From Leuconostoc pseudomesenteroides KCTC 3652 (GTDB lineage Bacteria; Bacillota; Bacilli; Lactobacillales; Lactobacillaceae): a stretch of DNA of 64,000 nt. The notes below the pieces were generated by a model. It ran no database searches. It had not been told where the DNA came from and saw nothing but the letters and a program-made list of their open reading frames with translations. A program made the translations under genes and the position numbers. Where the stretch lies: the NCBI RefSeq assembly GCF_014634745.1, contig NZ_BMBP01000001.1, positions 62,001 through 126,000 of the forward strand, read 5' to 3'. Within the stretch, counting starts at the first letter, position 1; the number at the start of each line of letters is the position of its first letter. Shown here piece after piece: positions 27,477 to 36,082 of this stretch.

Positions 27477-27503
27477 AAAAAAACTTGGTAAGATACCAAG
27501 TTT
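27477..27503 (-). terminator. Terminator after frr
   Basis: Perfect 10-bp stem AAACTTGGTA/TACCAAGTTT with a 3-base loop and seven U on the minus strand. Confidence 0.88.
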
Positions 27504-27530
27504 AAAAGTTATTTTAGTATAACATAAGAA

Positions 27531-28076
27531 TTAAATTGTTAATAATTCTTTTTCTTTTTCAGCTGCAATGCCATCAATTGCTTTGATATTTTCGTCAGTC
27601 AGCTTTTGCGTTTGATCTTCTGCCTTGCGAGCATCGTCCTCAGGCATTTCTTTATCCTTTTTAATGTCATCCATGATGTCACGGCGAACATTGCGGACTG
27701 AAACCTTGGCCTTTTCTGCTTCAGCTTTAACTTCTTTAGCTAATTCTTTACGGCGTTCTTCTGTCATTTGCGGAATCGCCAAACGCACAATGTTACCATC
27801 GGAAGCAGGATTCAACCCCAGATCTGACACGTTAATTGCATGAACAATTGCTTCCAAAGCACTTTTATCGAAAGGTGTAATCAGCAAAATGCGCGCTTCT
27901 GGCACCGAAATTGACGCCACTTGATTTAGGGGTGTCATGGCACCATAATACTCAACTTCAATACGATTTAAAATATTTGGATTAGCTCGACCTGTACGGA
28001 TATTCGCCAATTCACGTTGTAAAGCTTCCTGTGCCCCTTGCATCCGCTCTTTAGCGTTTGTTAAATCAAAAGTCAT
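27531..28076 (-). CDS. frr: Ribosome recycling factor
   Basis: Splits post-termination ribosomes together with EF-G. The 181 residues are close to the family length of 185. Motifs: GRANPNILNRIEVEYYGAMTPLNQVASI and RLAIPQMTEERRKELAK, and the coiled-coil C-terminus. Its ATG overlaps the pyrH stop (TAATG), so the two are coupled. Fourth gene of rpsB-tsf-pyrH-frr. Confidence 0.97.
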   Translation of the reverse strand: MTFDLTNAKERMQGAQEALQRELANIRTGRANPNILNRIEVEYYGAMTPLNQVASISVPEARILLITPFDKSALEAIVHAINVSDLGLNPASDGNIVRLAIPQMTEERRKELAKEVKAEAEKAKVSVRNVRRDIMDDIKKDKEMPEDDARKAEDQTQKLTDENIKAIDGIAAEKEKELLTI

Positions 28077-28801
28077 TATTTTTCTCCTGTTACTGTGGTT
28101 CCAATTGGTTCACCAAGCACAACACGCTTGAGATTTCCAGGTGTATTAAGATTAAACACGACCAATGGCATGTTATTATCCATTGAAAGAGAACTTGCCG
28201 TTGAATCCATTACTTTCAATCCTTTTTGCAAAATTTCCAAGTGTGTTAATTCTGTAAATTTCACGGCATCAGCGTTTTTATTAGGGTCGGAATCGTAGAT
28301 ACCGTCAACGCCATTTTTACCCATCAAAATAGCATCAGCATTGATTTCGTTAGCGCGCAATGCTGCGGTGGTGTCGGTGGAGAAGTATGGTGATCCAGTA
28401 CCAGCGGCAAAAATAACAATACGTCCCTTTTCTAAGTGACGTATTGCACGCCCACGAATATATGGTTCTGCGATTTGTTGCATTGTAATTGCTGTCTGAA
28501 CGCGTGTTTGAACACCAGAACGTTCTAAGGCATCTTGCAATACTAGGGCGTTCATCGTAGTGCCCAGCATACCCGTGTAATCAGCCCGTGAGCGTTCCAT
28601 ACCAACCTTAGAAGCTGGTTCGCCGCGCCACAAGTTACCACCACCAACAACAATTGCTATTTGAGTTCCCAAATCATGAACTTCTTTCAGCTCTTCGGCA
28701 ATAGCTGACACAACGGCAAGATCAATGCCCTGTCCCTTTTCACCAGCCAAAGCCTCACCTGACAACTTAATCAAAACACGTTTGTACTTAATATCAGTCA
28801 T
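28076..28801 (-). CDS. pyrH: UMP kinase
   Basis: Phosphorylates UMP to UDP; hexameric amino-acid-kinase fold, GTP-activated and UTP-inhibited. The 241 residues show [14 protein letters not shown] (phosphate binding), [13 protein letters not shown] and the [11 protein letters not shown] substrate segment. GAGG-like site upstream. It lies between tsf and frr in the standard Firmicutes order. A terminator-like hairpin at 28858-28890 separates it from tsf, so it may be transcribed partly from readthrough or a local promoter. Confidence 0.97.
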   Translation of the reverse strand: MTDIKYKRVLIKLSGEALAGEKGQGIDLAVVSAIAEELKEVHDLGTQIAIVVGGGNLWRGEPASKVGMERSRADYTGMLGTTMNALVLQDALERSGVQTRVQTAITMQQIAEPYIRGRAIRHLEKGRIVIFAAGTGSPYFSTDTTAALRANEINADAILMGKNGVDGIYDSDPNKNADAVKFTELTHLEILQKGLKVMDSTASSLSMDNNMPLVVFNLNTPGNLKRVVLGEPIGTTVTGEK

Positions 28802-28857
28802 GTCTAACCTCTTTTATTTGCTTATACAATTATATCAAAAATCAGGCAAAAATTCCG

Positions 28858-28890
28858 AAAAAAAAGTGCGTTATCAACAACAACGCGCTT
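28858..28890 (-). terminator. Terminator-like hairpin between tsf and pyrH
   Basis: Minus-strand stem GCGTT/AACGC extended by AAG/CTT across single mismatches, 9-base loop, followed by eight U. Position suggests partial termination after tsf. Confidence 0.7.
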
Positions 28891-28955
28891 TTCATAAAAA
28901 TAATGGTACAGATTAATCAATACTAGATAACAATCATTCCATACTGAAAAAACAA

Positions 28956-29831
28956 TTATCCTAGTTGCTTAGCAACTTCTTCAGCCAAATCTGTCACTTT
29001 TTTCTCAAGACCATCACCGACTTGGTAACGGACAAATGACTTGACTGAACCATTTTGTGAATCAATAAATTGTGCAACTGTTTGATCGCCATTTTTAACA
29101 AATGGTTGATCCAACAATGAAATTTCTGCCAAGAACTTTTTGATACGACCATCAACCATCTTTTCTTTGATGTTGTCTGGCTTGCCTGCCAAATCTTCAG
29201 AAGCCAATTGCACTTCTTTTTCCTTAGCCACAACCTCTGCAGGTACTTGATCATCTGAAACATACTGTGGTGCAATAGCAGCAACATGCATCGCAATGTC
29301 TTTAGCAGCTGCTTCCGAAGCACCGTCAACGACAACTAATGCAGAAATTGAACCAGCCAAGTGTGAATATGAGCCAAAGTTTTCAGAGTCAGACTTTTCC
29401 ACAACTGTAAAACGACGCAAAGTAATTTTTTCACCAGTAATTTGTGTCGTACCAACAATTTTGTCGTTCAAAGTTTGACCAGCTTCAACTTCAAGTGCCA
29501 AAGCAGCTTCGACATCAGCTGGTGCAAATTCAACAATTGCATTAGCAACAGCACGCAACAATTCGTTAAATTCTGCGTTACCAGCAACGAAATCTGTTTC
29601 TGAGTTCAATTCAATAATTGCAGCACGATTACCCTTAACGGCAACAGCTGTCATACCCTCTGCAGCGACACGATCGCCCTTTTTAGCAGCTTTAGCCATC
29701 CCTTTTTCGCGCAACAAATCAATTGCCTTATCTAGGTCGCCATCAGCTTCGACCAATGCTTTCTTAGCATCCATCATACCAACAGATGTCTTATCACGTA
29801 GTTCCTTTACTTGTGCAGCAGTAATTGCCAT
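28956..29831 (-). CDS. tsf: Elongation factor Ts
   Basis: Nucleotide exchange factor for EF-Tu. The 291 residues begin with the UBA-like domain [25 protein letters not shown] and contain the TDFVA exchange motif ([10 protein letters not shown], about residues 77-86), followed by two dimerisation subdomains. Strong GGAG site. It follows rpsB after 107 bases that include a long imperfect hairpin. Confidence 0.97.
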   Translation of the reverse strand: MAITAAQVKELRDKTSVGMMDAKKALVEADGDLDKAIDLLREKGMAKAAKKGDRVAAEGMTAVAVKGNRAAIIELNSETDFVAGNAEFNELLRAVANAIVEFAPADVEAALALEVEAGQTLNDKIVGTTQITGEKITLRRFTVVEKSDSENFGSYSHLAGSISALVVVDGASEAAAKDIAMHVAAIAPQYVSDDQVPAEVVAKEKEVQLASEDLAGKPDNIKEKMVDGRIKKFLAEISLLDQPFVKNGDQTVAQFIDSQNGSVKSFVRYQVGDGLEKKVTDLAEEVAKQLG

Positions 29832-29879
29832 TATAGTGCTCCTCTAAAATAATTTAATGTATTTTAATTATAACATACT

Positions 29880-29926
29880 AAAATACCATTCCGCGCCCCA
29901 AACAGGTCCGCAAGGAACGGTATTTT
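29880..29926 (-). terminator. Long hairpin between rpsB and tsf, probable partial terminator
   Basis: A 13-bp stem with one G-U pair (AAAATACCGTTCC with GGAATGGTATTTT) and a 21-base loop. The 3' arm ends in UUUU. It probably moderates readthrough or protects mRNA ends in the rpsB-tsf operon. Confidence 0.6.
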
Positions 29927-29938
29927 TAAATCAAATAA

Positions 29939-30715
29939 TTAGTTATTGCCTTCTTCAACAATGTTAGCAATTTCTTCGATTGATTCTGTATTTTCATCAC
30001 CTTCGACAAAGGCGTCTTCTGGTGCTGAATCTTGACCTTGACGACCTTCGATAACAGCATCAGCCATCTTCGCAGTAATCAAGCGAACGGCACGAATAGC
30101 ATCATCATTGGCTGGGATTTTAACATCAACAACATCAGGATTAGCGTTTGTGTCAATCATTGCTACGACAGGAATGTTCAACATGTTGGCTTCCTTAACA
30201 GCAATTTCTTCCTTCTTAGGGTCAACTACAAACAAAACATCTGGCAATCCAGGCATGTCTTGAATACCACCCAAGAACTTTTCCAACTTTTCACGTTGTT
30301 TGTTTAACAAAACAACTTCTTTTTTAGGTAATTGCTCGAATGTACCATCTTCGGCCATTGCTTGCAAATCCTTCAAACGTTGGATACGTGTCTTAATCGT
30401 GTTCCAGTTAGTCAAAGTACCACCCAACCAACGGTGGTTGATGTAATATTGACCGGCACGTGTTGCTTCTTCAGCAATAGCATCAGAAGCTTGCTTCTTT
30501 GTACCAACAAACAAAACATTTGCGCCGTCAGTTGAAGCGTTACGGATGAAGTTATAGGCTTCATCAACCAACTTAACTGTCTTTTGCAAATCGATGATGT
30601 GAATACCATTACGTTCTGTAAAGATGTATTCGTCCATCTTTGGGTCCCAACGACGTGTTTGGTGACCGAAGTGTACTCCTGCTTCGAGGAGTTCTTTCAT
30701 TGAAATAACTGCCAT
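29939..30715 (-). CDS. rpsB: 30S ribosomal protein S2
   Basis: The 258-residue S2 protein: [23 protein letters not shown] at the N-terminus, [19 protein letters not shown] and [19 protein letters not shown] are all diagnostic. A near-perfect ribosome site (AGGAGG) lies 6 bases before the start. The C-terminus is an acidic tail (VEEGNN end), common in Lactobacillales. The 110-base leader upstream is structured and probably mediates feedback by S2. Confidence 0.98.
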   Translation of the reverse strand: MAVISMKELLEAGVHFGHQTRRWDPKMDEYIFTERNGIHIIDLQKTVKLVDEAYNFIRNASTDGANVLFVGTKKQASDAIAEEATRAGQYYINHRWLGGTLTNWNTIKTRIQRLKDLQAMAEDGTFEQLPKKEVVLLNKQREKLEKFLGGIQDMPGLPDVLFVVDPKKEEIAVKEANMLNIPVVAMIDTNANPDVVDVKIPANDDAIRAVRLITAKMADAVIEGRQGQDSAPEDAFVEGDENTESIEEIANIVEEGNN

Positions 30716-30825
30716 GATATGGCCTCCTAGGTTTTTCCGCCGACAAATTCGTGGTTCACGCTGACATCACTGCACCTACGTGTTCTCGTTTGTCGTGTGT
30801 ATTTGTTGTTTTCCACAACAAGATA
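30716..30825 (-). promoter_or_regulatory. Structured 5' leader of rpsB, candidate S2 autoregulatory element
   Basis: The minus-strand leader contains a 7-bp stem CGACAAA/TTTGTCG (30795-30789 with 30747-30741) enclosing a 41-base region with further pairing potential (GTAGGTGCAGTGATGTC...GAACCAC). An upstream GTTGT...ACAAC hairpin also occurs. The distal arm ends about 10 bases before the AGGAGG ribosome site. In many bacteria S2 represses rpsB-tsf through the leader; I infer the same here from position only. Confidence 0.55.
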
Positions 30826-30826
30826 A

Positions 30827-30855
30827 ATTATACGGTATTTTTATATGTTTAGCAA
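30827..30855 (-). promoter_or_regulatory. Promoter of rpsB-tsf
   Basis: TTGCTA (30855-30850) and a consensus TATAAT (30832-30827) with a 17-base spacer. Confidence 0.8.
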
Positions 30856-30860
30856 GGACT

Positions 30861-31136
30861 TTATTGCCACACCTTATCTACTTTGTGTGCTAGTAGAAAC
30901 ATTTCTTTTTGGGATCGCGTCAGCTTTTTAAAAGCTGCCTCTGCCTTTAATGCATCACTTTTAGTTTCAAATGATTCCTGATAAATCAATTGAAGTGGAT
31001 GACGCGATTTAACACGTGTAAATTTAGCTCCCTTTCCTGATTCGTGTGTCGCTAAACGACGCAAGACATCATCTGTAAAACCACCATAAAAATAGCCGTC
31101 AGCAGTATATAAAACGTAAAAAAAATATGCTTTCAT
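30861..31136 (-). CDS. GIY-YIG nuclease-domain protein (YazA/UPF0213)
   Basis: A 91-residue single GIY-YIG domain: FYVLYTADGYFYGG carries the two Tyr/Gly strands, RRLATHESGKGAKFT the catalytic arginine helix, and the C-terminal ALKAEAAFKKLTRSQK the conserved glutamate and basic helix. ATG 31136 overlaps the preceding stop as TAATG, as in B. subtilis where yazA follows the same methyltransferase; the TTG three codons earlier is ignored. Cellular role unknown; related proteins act on nucleic acid ends. Confidence 0.9.
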   Translation of the reverse strand: MKAYFFYVLYTADGYFYGGFTDDVLRRLATHESGKGAKFTRVKSRHPLQLIYQESFETKSDALKAEAAFKKLTRSQKEMFLLAHKVDKVWQ

Positions 31137-31897
31137 TATGACCAAGCCTTGCCATACAAAATGTTATTCATTTCGGGTGTGTAATCATTTTTGTCATCAT
31201 AAGCAATTAAAGCTGGTAAAATTCGTACGCCACCCGGACGTCCTGATTTAATCGCTTCGACCAAAACAATATTTGCCTCACGATCTGCCTTACCATAGAC
31301 GAATTGAATCCGCTTAATCATAAGTTTGCGGTTAGCAAAAGCTGCAAAAATATCTGCCAAACGGTCTGGTCGATGGACCATATAGAATTTACCGTTATTT
31401 TTCAACAGTTTATTAGCAATTTGAGCTAAATTTGGTAAGTTGATTGTTAATTCGTGGCGCGCTAATTCATAGTGATGATCATGATTAGTTTTAGTGGTGT
31501 CATTTAAAGGAAAATAAGGTGGGTTACTCAACACGGTCTCGACCGATCCCGGTTTGATGTCCTCAAAAATATTTTTCATATCCTTTTGCAGTACACTAAC
31601 ACGATCAGACATTCCATTCAAATCAATACTGCGCTGTGCCATGGCTGCCAATTCAGGCTGGATTTCGACTAATGTGACGCGGCCACTCACTTTTGGCGCA
31701 TAAAATAACCCCACCGCCCCAGTGCCGGCACCCAAATCAACAGCATGTCCCCGTCCTTTACCTTTAACATCTGCAAAATGTGCTAATAAAATAGCGTCAA
31801 GTGAATAGGAAAACATATCTGGATTTTGAATAATTTTAATATTTTGAGATGGTAAGCCATCAATCCGTTCACCGGATGCTAAACTTAGCTCTGTCAT
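31136..31897 (-). CDS. tRNA1(Val) A37 N6-methyltransferase-like protein (TrmN6/YabB)
   Basis: Class I SAM methyltransferase of 253 residues: motif I VDLGAGTGAVGLFYA, motif II VEIQPELAAMAQ, and the N6-adenine catalytic motif SNPPYF. The N-terminal ERIDGLPSQNIKIIQNPDMF-type segment is typical of the TrmN6/YabB group. The start has GAAACG only, a weak site; it diverges from plsC with 61 bases between. Coupled to the GIY-YIG gene. The exact tRNA target is inferred from the family. Confidence 0.88.
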   Translation of the reverse strand: MTELSLASGERIDGLPSQNIKIIQNPDMFSYSLDAILLAHFADVKGKGRGHAVDLGAGTGAVGLFYAPKVSGRVTLVEIQPELAAMAQRSIDLNGMSDRVSVLQKDMKNIFEDIKPGSVETVLSNPPYFPLNDTTKTNHDHHYELARHELTINLPNLAQIANKLLKNNGKFYMVHRPDRLADIFAAFANRKLMIKRIQFVYGKADREANIVLVEAIKSGRPGGVRILPALIAYDDKNDYTPEMNNILYGKAWS

Positions 31898-31958
31898 TTG
31901 CGTTTCTTCCCTTTTCTCGGTAAAATTGAATTTGATTTCGTTTATGAGGTGAATAAAT

Positions 31959-32597
31959 ATGAAATTTTACGAGTTTCTGCGCGGTGTTGCCGTGGCTATT
32001 ATTTGGACAATCAACGGTCGCATTACATATATGAACCGTGACAAACTACCTAAAGATGATAATTATGTCTTAGTTGGCCCACATCGCACTTGGTGGGACC
32101 CTGTATGGTACGCTGTGGCTGCCTATCCTAAACATTTTATTTTTATGGCCAAGATTGAACTTTTTAAATTTAAACCACTGGCATGGCTTATTAAATCAGC
32201 AGGTGCTTTCCCTGTTGATCGTGAAAACGTTGGTCCTAGTGTCATCAAATATCCAGTTCGTGAGTTGAAAAGTGGTCAAAGATCATTGATCATGTTCCCG
32301 TCTGGTTCGCGCCACAGCGATGATTTGAAGTCCGGATCATTGCTAATTGCGCGTATGGCCGGAAAACCAATTGTACCGGCGGTATACCAAGGCCCAGTGA
32401 AGTTTAGCCACCTCTTTAAACGCCATAATACCACAATTAATTTTGGAGAGCCAATCTACATTGATCGCGCCGATAAATTGAATGCTGAAAACATCGCCAA
32501 ATATACAGACATCATGCAATCAGCATTCGATAAATTAGATGATGAAATTAATCCTGATTGGCACTACATTGATCCTAAAAGAATACAAAAAAAATAA
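31959..32597 (+). CDS. plsC: 1-acyl-sn-glycerol-3-phosphate acyltransferase
   Basis: Makes phosphatidic acid from lysophosphatidic acid at the membrane. The 212 residues contain the catalytic HX4D box (H42 to D47, PHRTWWDP), the GAFPVDRE segment and a block III that reads FPSGSRHS instead of the common FPEGTRS. Near the C-terminus, GKPIVPAVYQGP is block IV. An N-terminal hydrophobic stretch (residues 6-19) may tether it. GAGG lies upstream. Monocistronic, ending in a bidirectional terminator shared with yneF. Confidence 0.92.
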   Translation: MKFYEFLRGVAVAIIWTINGRITYMNRDKLPKDDNYVLVGPHRTWWDPVWYAVAAYPKHFIFMAKIELFKFKPLAWLIKSAGAFPVDRENVGPSVIKYPVRELKSGQRSLIMFPSGSRHSDDLKSGSLLIARMAGKPIVPAVYQGPVKFSHLFKRHNTTINFGEPIYIDRADKLNAENIAKYTDIMQSAFDKLDDEINPDWHYIDPKRIQKK

Positions 32598-32617
32598 GCG
32601 CTAAGCTTATTTTTTTT
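32587..32617. terminator. Bidirectional terminator between plsC and yneF
   Basis: AATAAGC/GCTTATT stem with a 5-base loop flanked by A-run and T-run. It also overlaps both stop codons. Confidence 0.82.
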
Positions 32618-32840
32618 GCGCATTTGCACTTTGTTGTTTCATTTGAGCCATCATTTGATTCAACTTTTTTTGTGATGGCTTTTGACCCATTGACATCATC
32701 ATTGACTTCATCATTTCTTCAGAAATTGGTGGATTCTTAGCCAAATAGTTTTTCATTGAACTACGTGCCAAGAAGAAACCACCAGCCAAACCAATCGCCA
32801 AGGCCAAAACCGCAATCAAGATTACAAGTCCTGTACTCAT
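32607..32840 (-). CDS. YneF family protein (UPF0154)
   Basis: A 77-residue membrane protein: one N-terminal helix ([25 protein letters not shown] split at about residues 4-28), then [33 protein letters not shown], the diagnostic YneF segment, and a Gln-rich tail. ATG 32840 is chosen over the upstream ATG because GAGGAG lies 8 bases before it. Function unknown; widely conserved in Bacilli. Confidence 0.9.
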   Translation of the reverse strand: MSTGLVILIAVLALAIGLAGGFFLARSSMKNYLAKNPPISEEMMKSMMMSMGQKPSQKKLNQMMAQMKQQSANAQKK

Positions 32841-33026
32841 CTTATTTCTCCTCATCGAATGTCTGATAACAATTATATCACAGCCGGTTAGTGCATGCCA
32901 TCAAAAAAGTGAAGTTAATAAGTTCAAAATTCCAGTCCTTTATACACAGAAAACGAACAGAAATCACGTGGTTTCTAAAGAATTTATAAATATTCTTGGA
33001 TACTTATTTGGCATTTTATAAAATCA

Positions 33027-33066
33027 CGAACACGTGTTTGATTTGTTCGTGTTTTTTGGGTATAAT
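33027..33066 (+). promoter_or_regulatory. lexA promoter with SOS box
   Basis: CGAACACGTGTTTG at 33027-33040 fits the Gram-positive LexA operator CGAAC-N4-GTTYG. It overlaps the -35 TTGATT (33038-33043), which is 17 bases from TATAAT (33061-33066). A second, partly overlapping inverted repeat (CACGAACA with TGTTCGTG) extends to 33051. The arrangement indicates autorepression of lexA. Confidence 0.85.
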
Positions 33067-33098
33067 TGAGTTACTAATTATTAAGTAGGAACCCCATC

Positions 33099-33737
33099 AT
33101 GGCAATTATTCAAGAAAGCAAACAAATACAAGTCTTAAGATTTATACATGAGGCCCAATCAACTAACGGTTTTCCTCCCACAGTCAGGGAAATTGGTGAG
33201 GCCGTTGGATTATCTTCGTCATCTACCATTCATGGCCATATTGAGCGTTTGGTTAAAAAAGGATATCTCTTAAAAGATGCTTCAAAACCAAGAGCACGCG
33301 CCATTGAAATCACAGACGCTGGGTTAGAAATGCTAGGTGTTTCAATTACGCCTGGTAAGATTCCTGTTCTCGGTGTTGTGACAGCAGGAACACCAATTTT
33401 GGCCGTTGAAGAAGAGGCAACAGAATTTTTCCCCATTCCTGACAATCTAATGCAATTTGATGGTGATTTGTTCATGCTTAATGTTCATGGCGAATCAATG
33501 ATCAATATTGGTATTTTGGATGGTGACAAAGTCATTGTTCGTCGTCAAGAAAATGCTGATAATGGTGACGTCGTTGTCGCAATGAATGACAATGATGAGG
33601 CAACTGTAAAACGCTTTTTCCGTGAAGCAGATCATTATCGATTGCAACCTGAAAATGATGCAATGGCGCCAATTATTTTAAAGCAAGTTACCATTCTCGG
33701 TAAAGTTATTGGTCTTTATCGAGACGCAATCTATTAA
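33099..33737 (+). CDS. lexA: LexA repressor
   Basis: SOS repressor, self-cleaving when RecA is activated. The 212 residues have an N-terminal winged helix ([44 protein letters not shown]) and a C-terminal S24 protease domain. The cleavage site is A96-G97 (VVTAGTP), the nucleophile Ser133 (HGESM) and the general base Lys171 (EATVKRFF). AGGAAC site upstream. Autoregulated through the SOS box in its promoter; convergent with pyrE and separated by a terminator. Confidence 0.97.
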   Translation: MAIIQESKQIQVLRFIHEAQSTNGFPPTVREIGEAVGLSSSSTIHGHIERLVKKGYLLKDASKPRARAIEITDAGLEMLGVSITPGKIPVLGVVTAGTPILAVEEEATEFFPIPDNLMQFDGDLFMLNVHGESMINIGILDGDKVIVRRQENADNGDVVVAMNDNDEATVKRFFREADHYRLQPENDAMAPIILKQVTILGKVIGLYRDAIY

Positions 33738-33767
33738 AAAAAATCGACAATATTGTCGATTTTTTTT
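33736..33767. terminator. Bidirectional terminator between lexA and pyrE
   Basis: AAAAAAATCGACAA and its complement with a tiny loop; U-runs on both strands; ends both lexA and the pyr operon. Confidence 0.9.
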
Positions 33768-34401
33768 AGTTTACTTGCCATTTTTCAGGTTGCTTTTTCC
33801 ATTCATTTAATGTTTCAATCTGATCTTCAGCCAAGTCTCCTCGACTAATAGCCAATGTCATCAGCTGTGAATAGGTTGTCAATGATTTAAAAGTTAAATT
33901 AGCACTCTCAAAATTTTTTACGCCAGCTAACAGTTCGTATGAAAAAATTGACACAATGCCCAAAACATTACCACCCTCTTTTTCAACTGCTTTTGCTGCA
34001 GCCAGGACTGAACCACCCGTTGAAATCAAATCATCAATTAGCACTACTTTGTGATTCGCTACGTTTGCACCCTCTGTCTGGCGACCCGCTCCATGATCTT
34101 TTGGTTTTGACCGGACATAAATCATTGGTTTTTCTAATTGTTCCGCCACCCAGGCTGCGTGCGGAATCCCTGCTGTAGCAACACCGCCAATAATTTCAAC
34201 ATCAGGGTATTCAGTTTTGATTAATTCTGTTAAACCACTATAAATGTTTTTTCGAACCTTTGGAAAACCAATCGTCATGCGATTATCAGTATAAATCGGA
34301 CTTTTAATACCTGACGCCCATGTGAATGGTGCCTCCGGTGAAAATTTAACCGCACCAATTTCTAGTAAATCATTAGCAACTTCATTTGCATAATCTGTCA
34401 T
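33766..34401 (-). CDS. pyrE: Orotate phosphoribosyltransferase
   Basis: Joins orotate to PRPP to give OMP. The 211 residues show FTWASGIKSPIYTDNR (orotate loop), the catalytic YVRSKPKDHGAGRQTEG loop and the PRPP motif VVLIDDLISTGGSVLAAA. Its start directly abuts the pyrF stop (0-base gap). Last gene of the pyr operon, ending at the lexA-pyrE terminator. Confidence 0.97.
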   Translation of the reverse strand: MTDYANEVANDLLEIGAVKFSPEAPFTWASGIKSPIYTDNRMTIGFPKVRKNIYSGLTELIKTEYPDVEIIGGVATAGIPHAAWVAEQLEKPMIYVRSKPKDHGAGRQTEGANVANHKVVLIDDLISTGGSVLAAAKAVEKEGGNVLGIVSIFSYELLAGVKNFESANLTFKSLTTYSQLMTLAISRGDLAEDQIETLNEWKKQPEKWQVN

Positions 34402-35097
34402 TTAACGACTCCATTCATTCAATACTTGTTGGTATGCGGCAACTGGATCACTAGCTTTAGTAATCGAACGGCCAACAACCAGTCCCGTTGCACCTAATTG
34501 TTTTGCTTTGGCTGGTGTTGTGACACGTTTTTGATCGTTTGCGTTATCCCCAGCTAAACGGATACCAGGCGTAATGGTTAAGAAATCTGATTGCGTGTTA
34601 GCTTGTATCATACCAGCTTCTAAAGGCGAACTAATCGTGCCATCCACACCTGCGTTGTCAGCCATTTTTGCTAAGTGCAACACATTTTCTACCAACGTTA
34701 CTGTCGATTGGGAAATTTCTTGAACATCAGCTTCAGAAAAAGATGTTAATTGCGTCACTGCTAGTATTTTTAAGTTTTGACCTTTATTAGCAACTGCAGC
34801 AGTCATCATCTTAGTCCCGCCGGCCGCATGTAACGTTAAATACTGAACATCTAATTTTGCAATATTGGCAACTGCATGGCCCACAGTGTTGGGAATGTCA
34901 TAAAGTTTTAAATCTAAAAAGATATCAAATCCTTTTTGGCGTAAATCTCTGACAAAATCCAGTCCTTCTGCATAAAATAATTCCATACCAACCTTGATTG
35001 CCGGCTTTTTGTCTATTTTTTTAAAAGGTTCTAAAAAATTTAGTGCCGTGTTACCATCTGGAAAGTCCAGTGCAATAAAAACTGGTCGATTTATCAT
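34402..35097 (-). CDS. pyrF: Orotidine 5'-phosphate decarboxylase
   Basis: Makes UMP from OMP. The 231-residue TIM barrel has FIALDFPD, the catalytic DLKLYDIPNTV loop (Asp-x-Lys-x-x-Asp) and the phosphate-gripping VVGRSI near the C-terminus. GGGGA site upstream. It sits 18 bases after pyrD and abuts pyrE. Confidence 0.97.
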   Translation of the reverse strand: MINRPVFIALDFPDGNTALNFLEPFKKIDKKPAIKVGMELFYAEGLDFVRDLRQKGFDIFLDLKLYDIPNTVGHAVANIAKLDVQYLTLHAAGGTKMMTAAVANKGQNLKILAVTQLTSFSEADVQEISQSTVTLVENVLHLAKMADNAGVDGTISSPLEAGMIQANTQSDFLTITPGIRLAGDNANDQKRVTTPAKAKQLGATGLVVGRSITKASDPVAAYQQVLNEWSR

Positions 35098-35115
35098 GTT
35101 TTTTCCCCTTAGTAG

Positions 35116-36033
35116 TCAACTTTTTTTGAACGTTCGCGTTACTTCTGTCACGTCCGTAAATCCATATTTATCAAGCGCTTTTGGTAATGCTGCAATGATG
35201 TCTGTCATAACTGTTGGATTTGTCGCAATTGCAGACCCGACTTGCACGGCTGACGCGCCTGCCATCATAAGTTCTAAAGCATCGTCAACCTGCGTAACGC
35301 CACCTACGCCAATAATTGGAATATCAACAGTCTGAGCTGCTTCATAAACAAATCGTACAGCAATCGGATGGATAGCTGTACCTGATAGACCGCCAATTCC
35401 TCTTACCAAACTCGGCGCACGCTTAGCCAAATCTAGATTCATCCCGACTAATGTGTTGATTAAGACCAATCCATCCGCACCAGCCAGTTCAACTGCTTTG
35501 ACGATTGGTTTAATATCAGTAACATTAGGCGACATTTTGGCATAAATGGGTTTCTTAGTAGCTTGGCGCATGGCAGTAATTACTTCAGAAGCAGACTCGG
35601 CACTAACACCAAATTCCATACCACCACGATCGACGTTTGGACAAGATAAGTTAACTTCAATCGCTGAAACAGTATCAATGGCATCAAAATATTCTGTTAA
35701 TCTAACATAATCTTGCACTGTTTCGCCGGCAATTGAAGTCATCACCGGTAAATTGCTGTATTTTTTCGCTATTTTTGGTAAAAATTCTTTAATGACTTTA
35801 TTAACACCAGGATTTGCCAAGCCGACTGAATTCAAAATACCAGCTGACGTGTTTACAATCCAAGGTTGAGGATTGCCTGTTCGTTCATCCAAAGTGGTTG
35901 TTTTAGTAACTAAAGCGCCCAAACGCTCGACTTCGTAGACATCATCAAGTCCATAATACACTGAACCAGATGATGGCATAATGGGATTTTTAAGACTTAA
36001 GCCAGGCAAGTTGACTGCTAACTGATTATTCAT
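35116..36033 (-). CDS. pyrD: Dihydroorotate dehydrogenase, class 1B type
   Basis: FMN enzyme oxidising dihydroorotate to orotate. The 305 residues align with PyrDB rather than the fumarate-dependent class 1A: LAVNLPGLSLKNPIMPSSGS start, TKTTTLDERTGNP, catalytic cysteine in NLSCPNV, and GVGGVTQVDDALELMMAGA. Class 1B enzymes normally work with the iron-sulfur/FAD subunit PyrK, but no pyrK is found between carB and pyrD or elsewhere in the operon. The electron acceptor here is thus uncertain. Confidence 0.95.
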   Translation of the reverse strand: MNNQLAVNLPGLSLKNPIMPSSGSVYYGLDDVYEVERLGALVTKTTTLDERTGNPQPWIVNTSAGILNSVGLANPGVNKVIKEFLPKIAKKYSNLPVMTSIAGETVQDYVRLTEYFDAIDTVSAIEVNLSCPNVDRGGMEFGVSAESASEVITAMRQATKKPIYAKMSPNVTDIKPIVKAVELAGADGLVLINTLVGMNLDLAKRAPSLVRGIGGLSGTAIHPIAVRFVYEAAQTVDIPIIGVGGVTQVDDALELMMAGASAVQVGSAIATNPTVMTDIIAALPKALDKYGFTDVTEVTRTFKKS

Positions 36034-36082
36034 TTTGTCTCCTAATAGCAGCTCTCAGGCTGCTTTTATTAGTCCTTTATTA

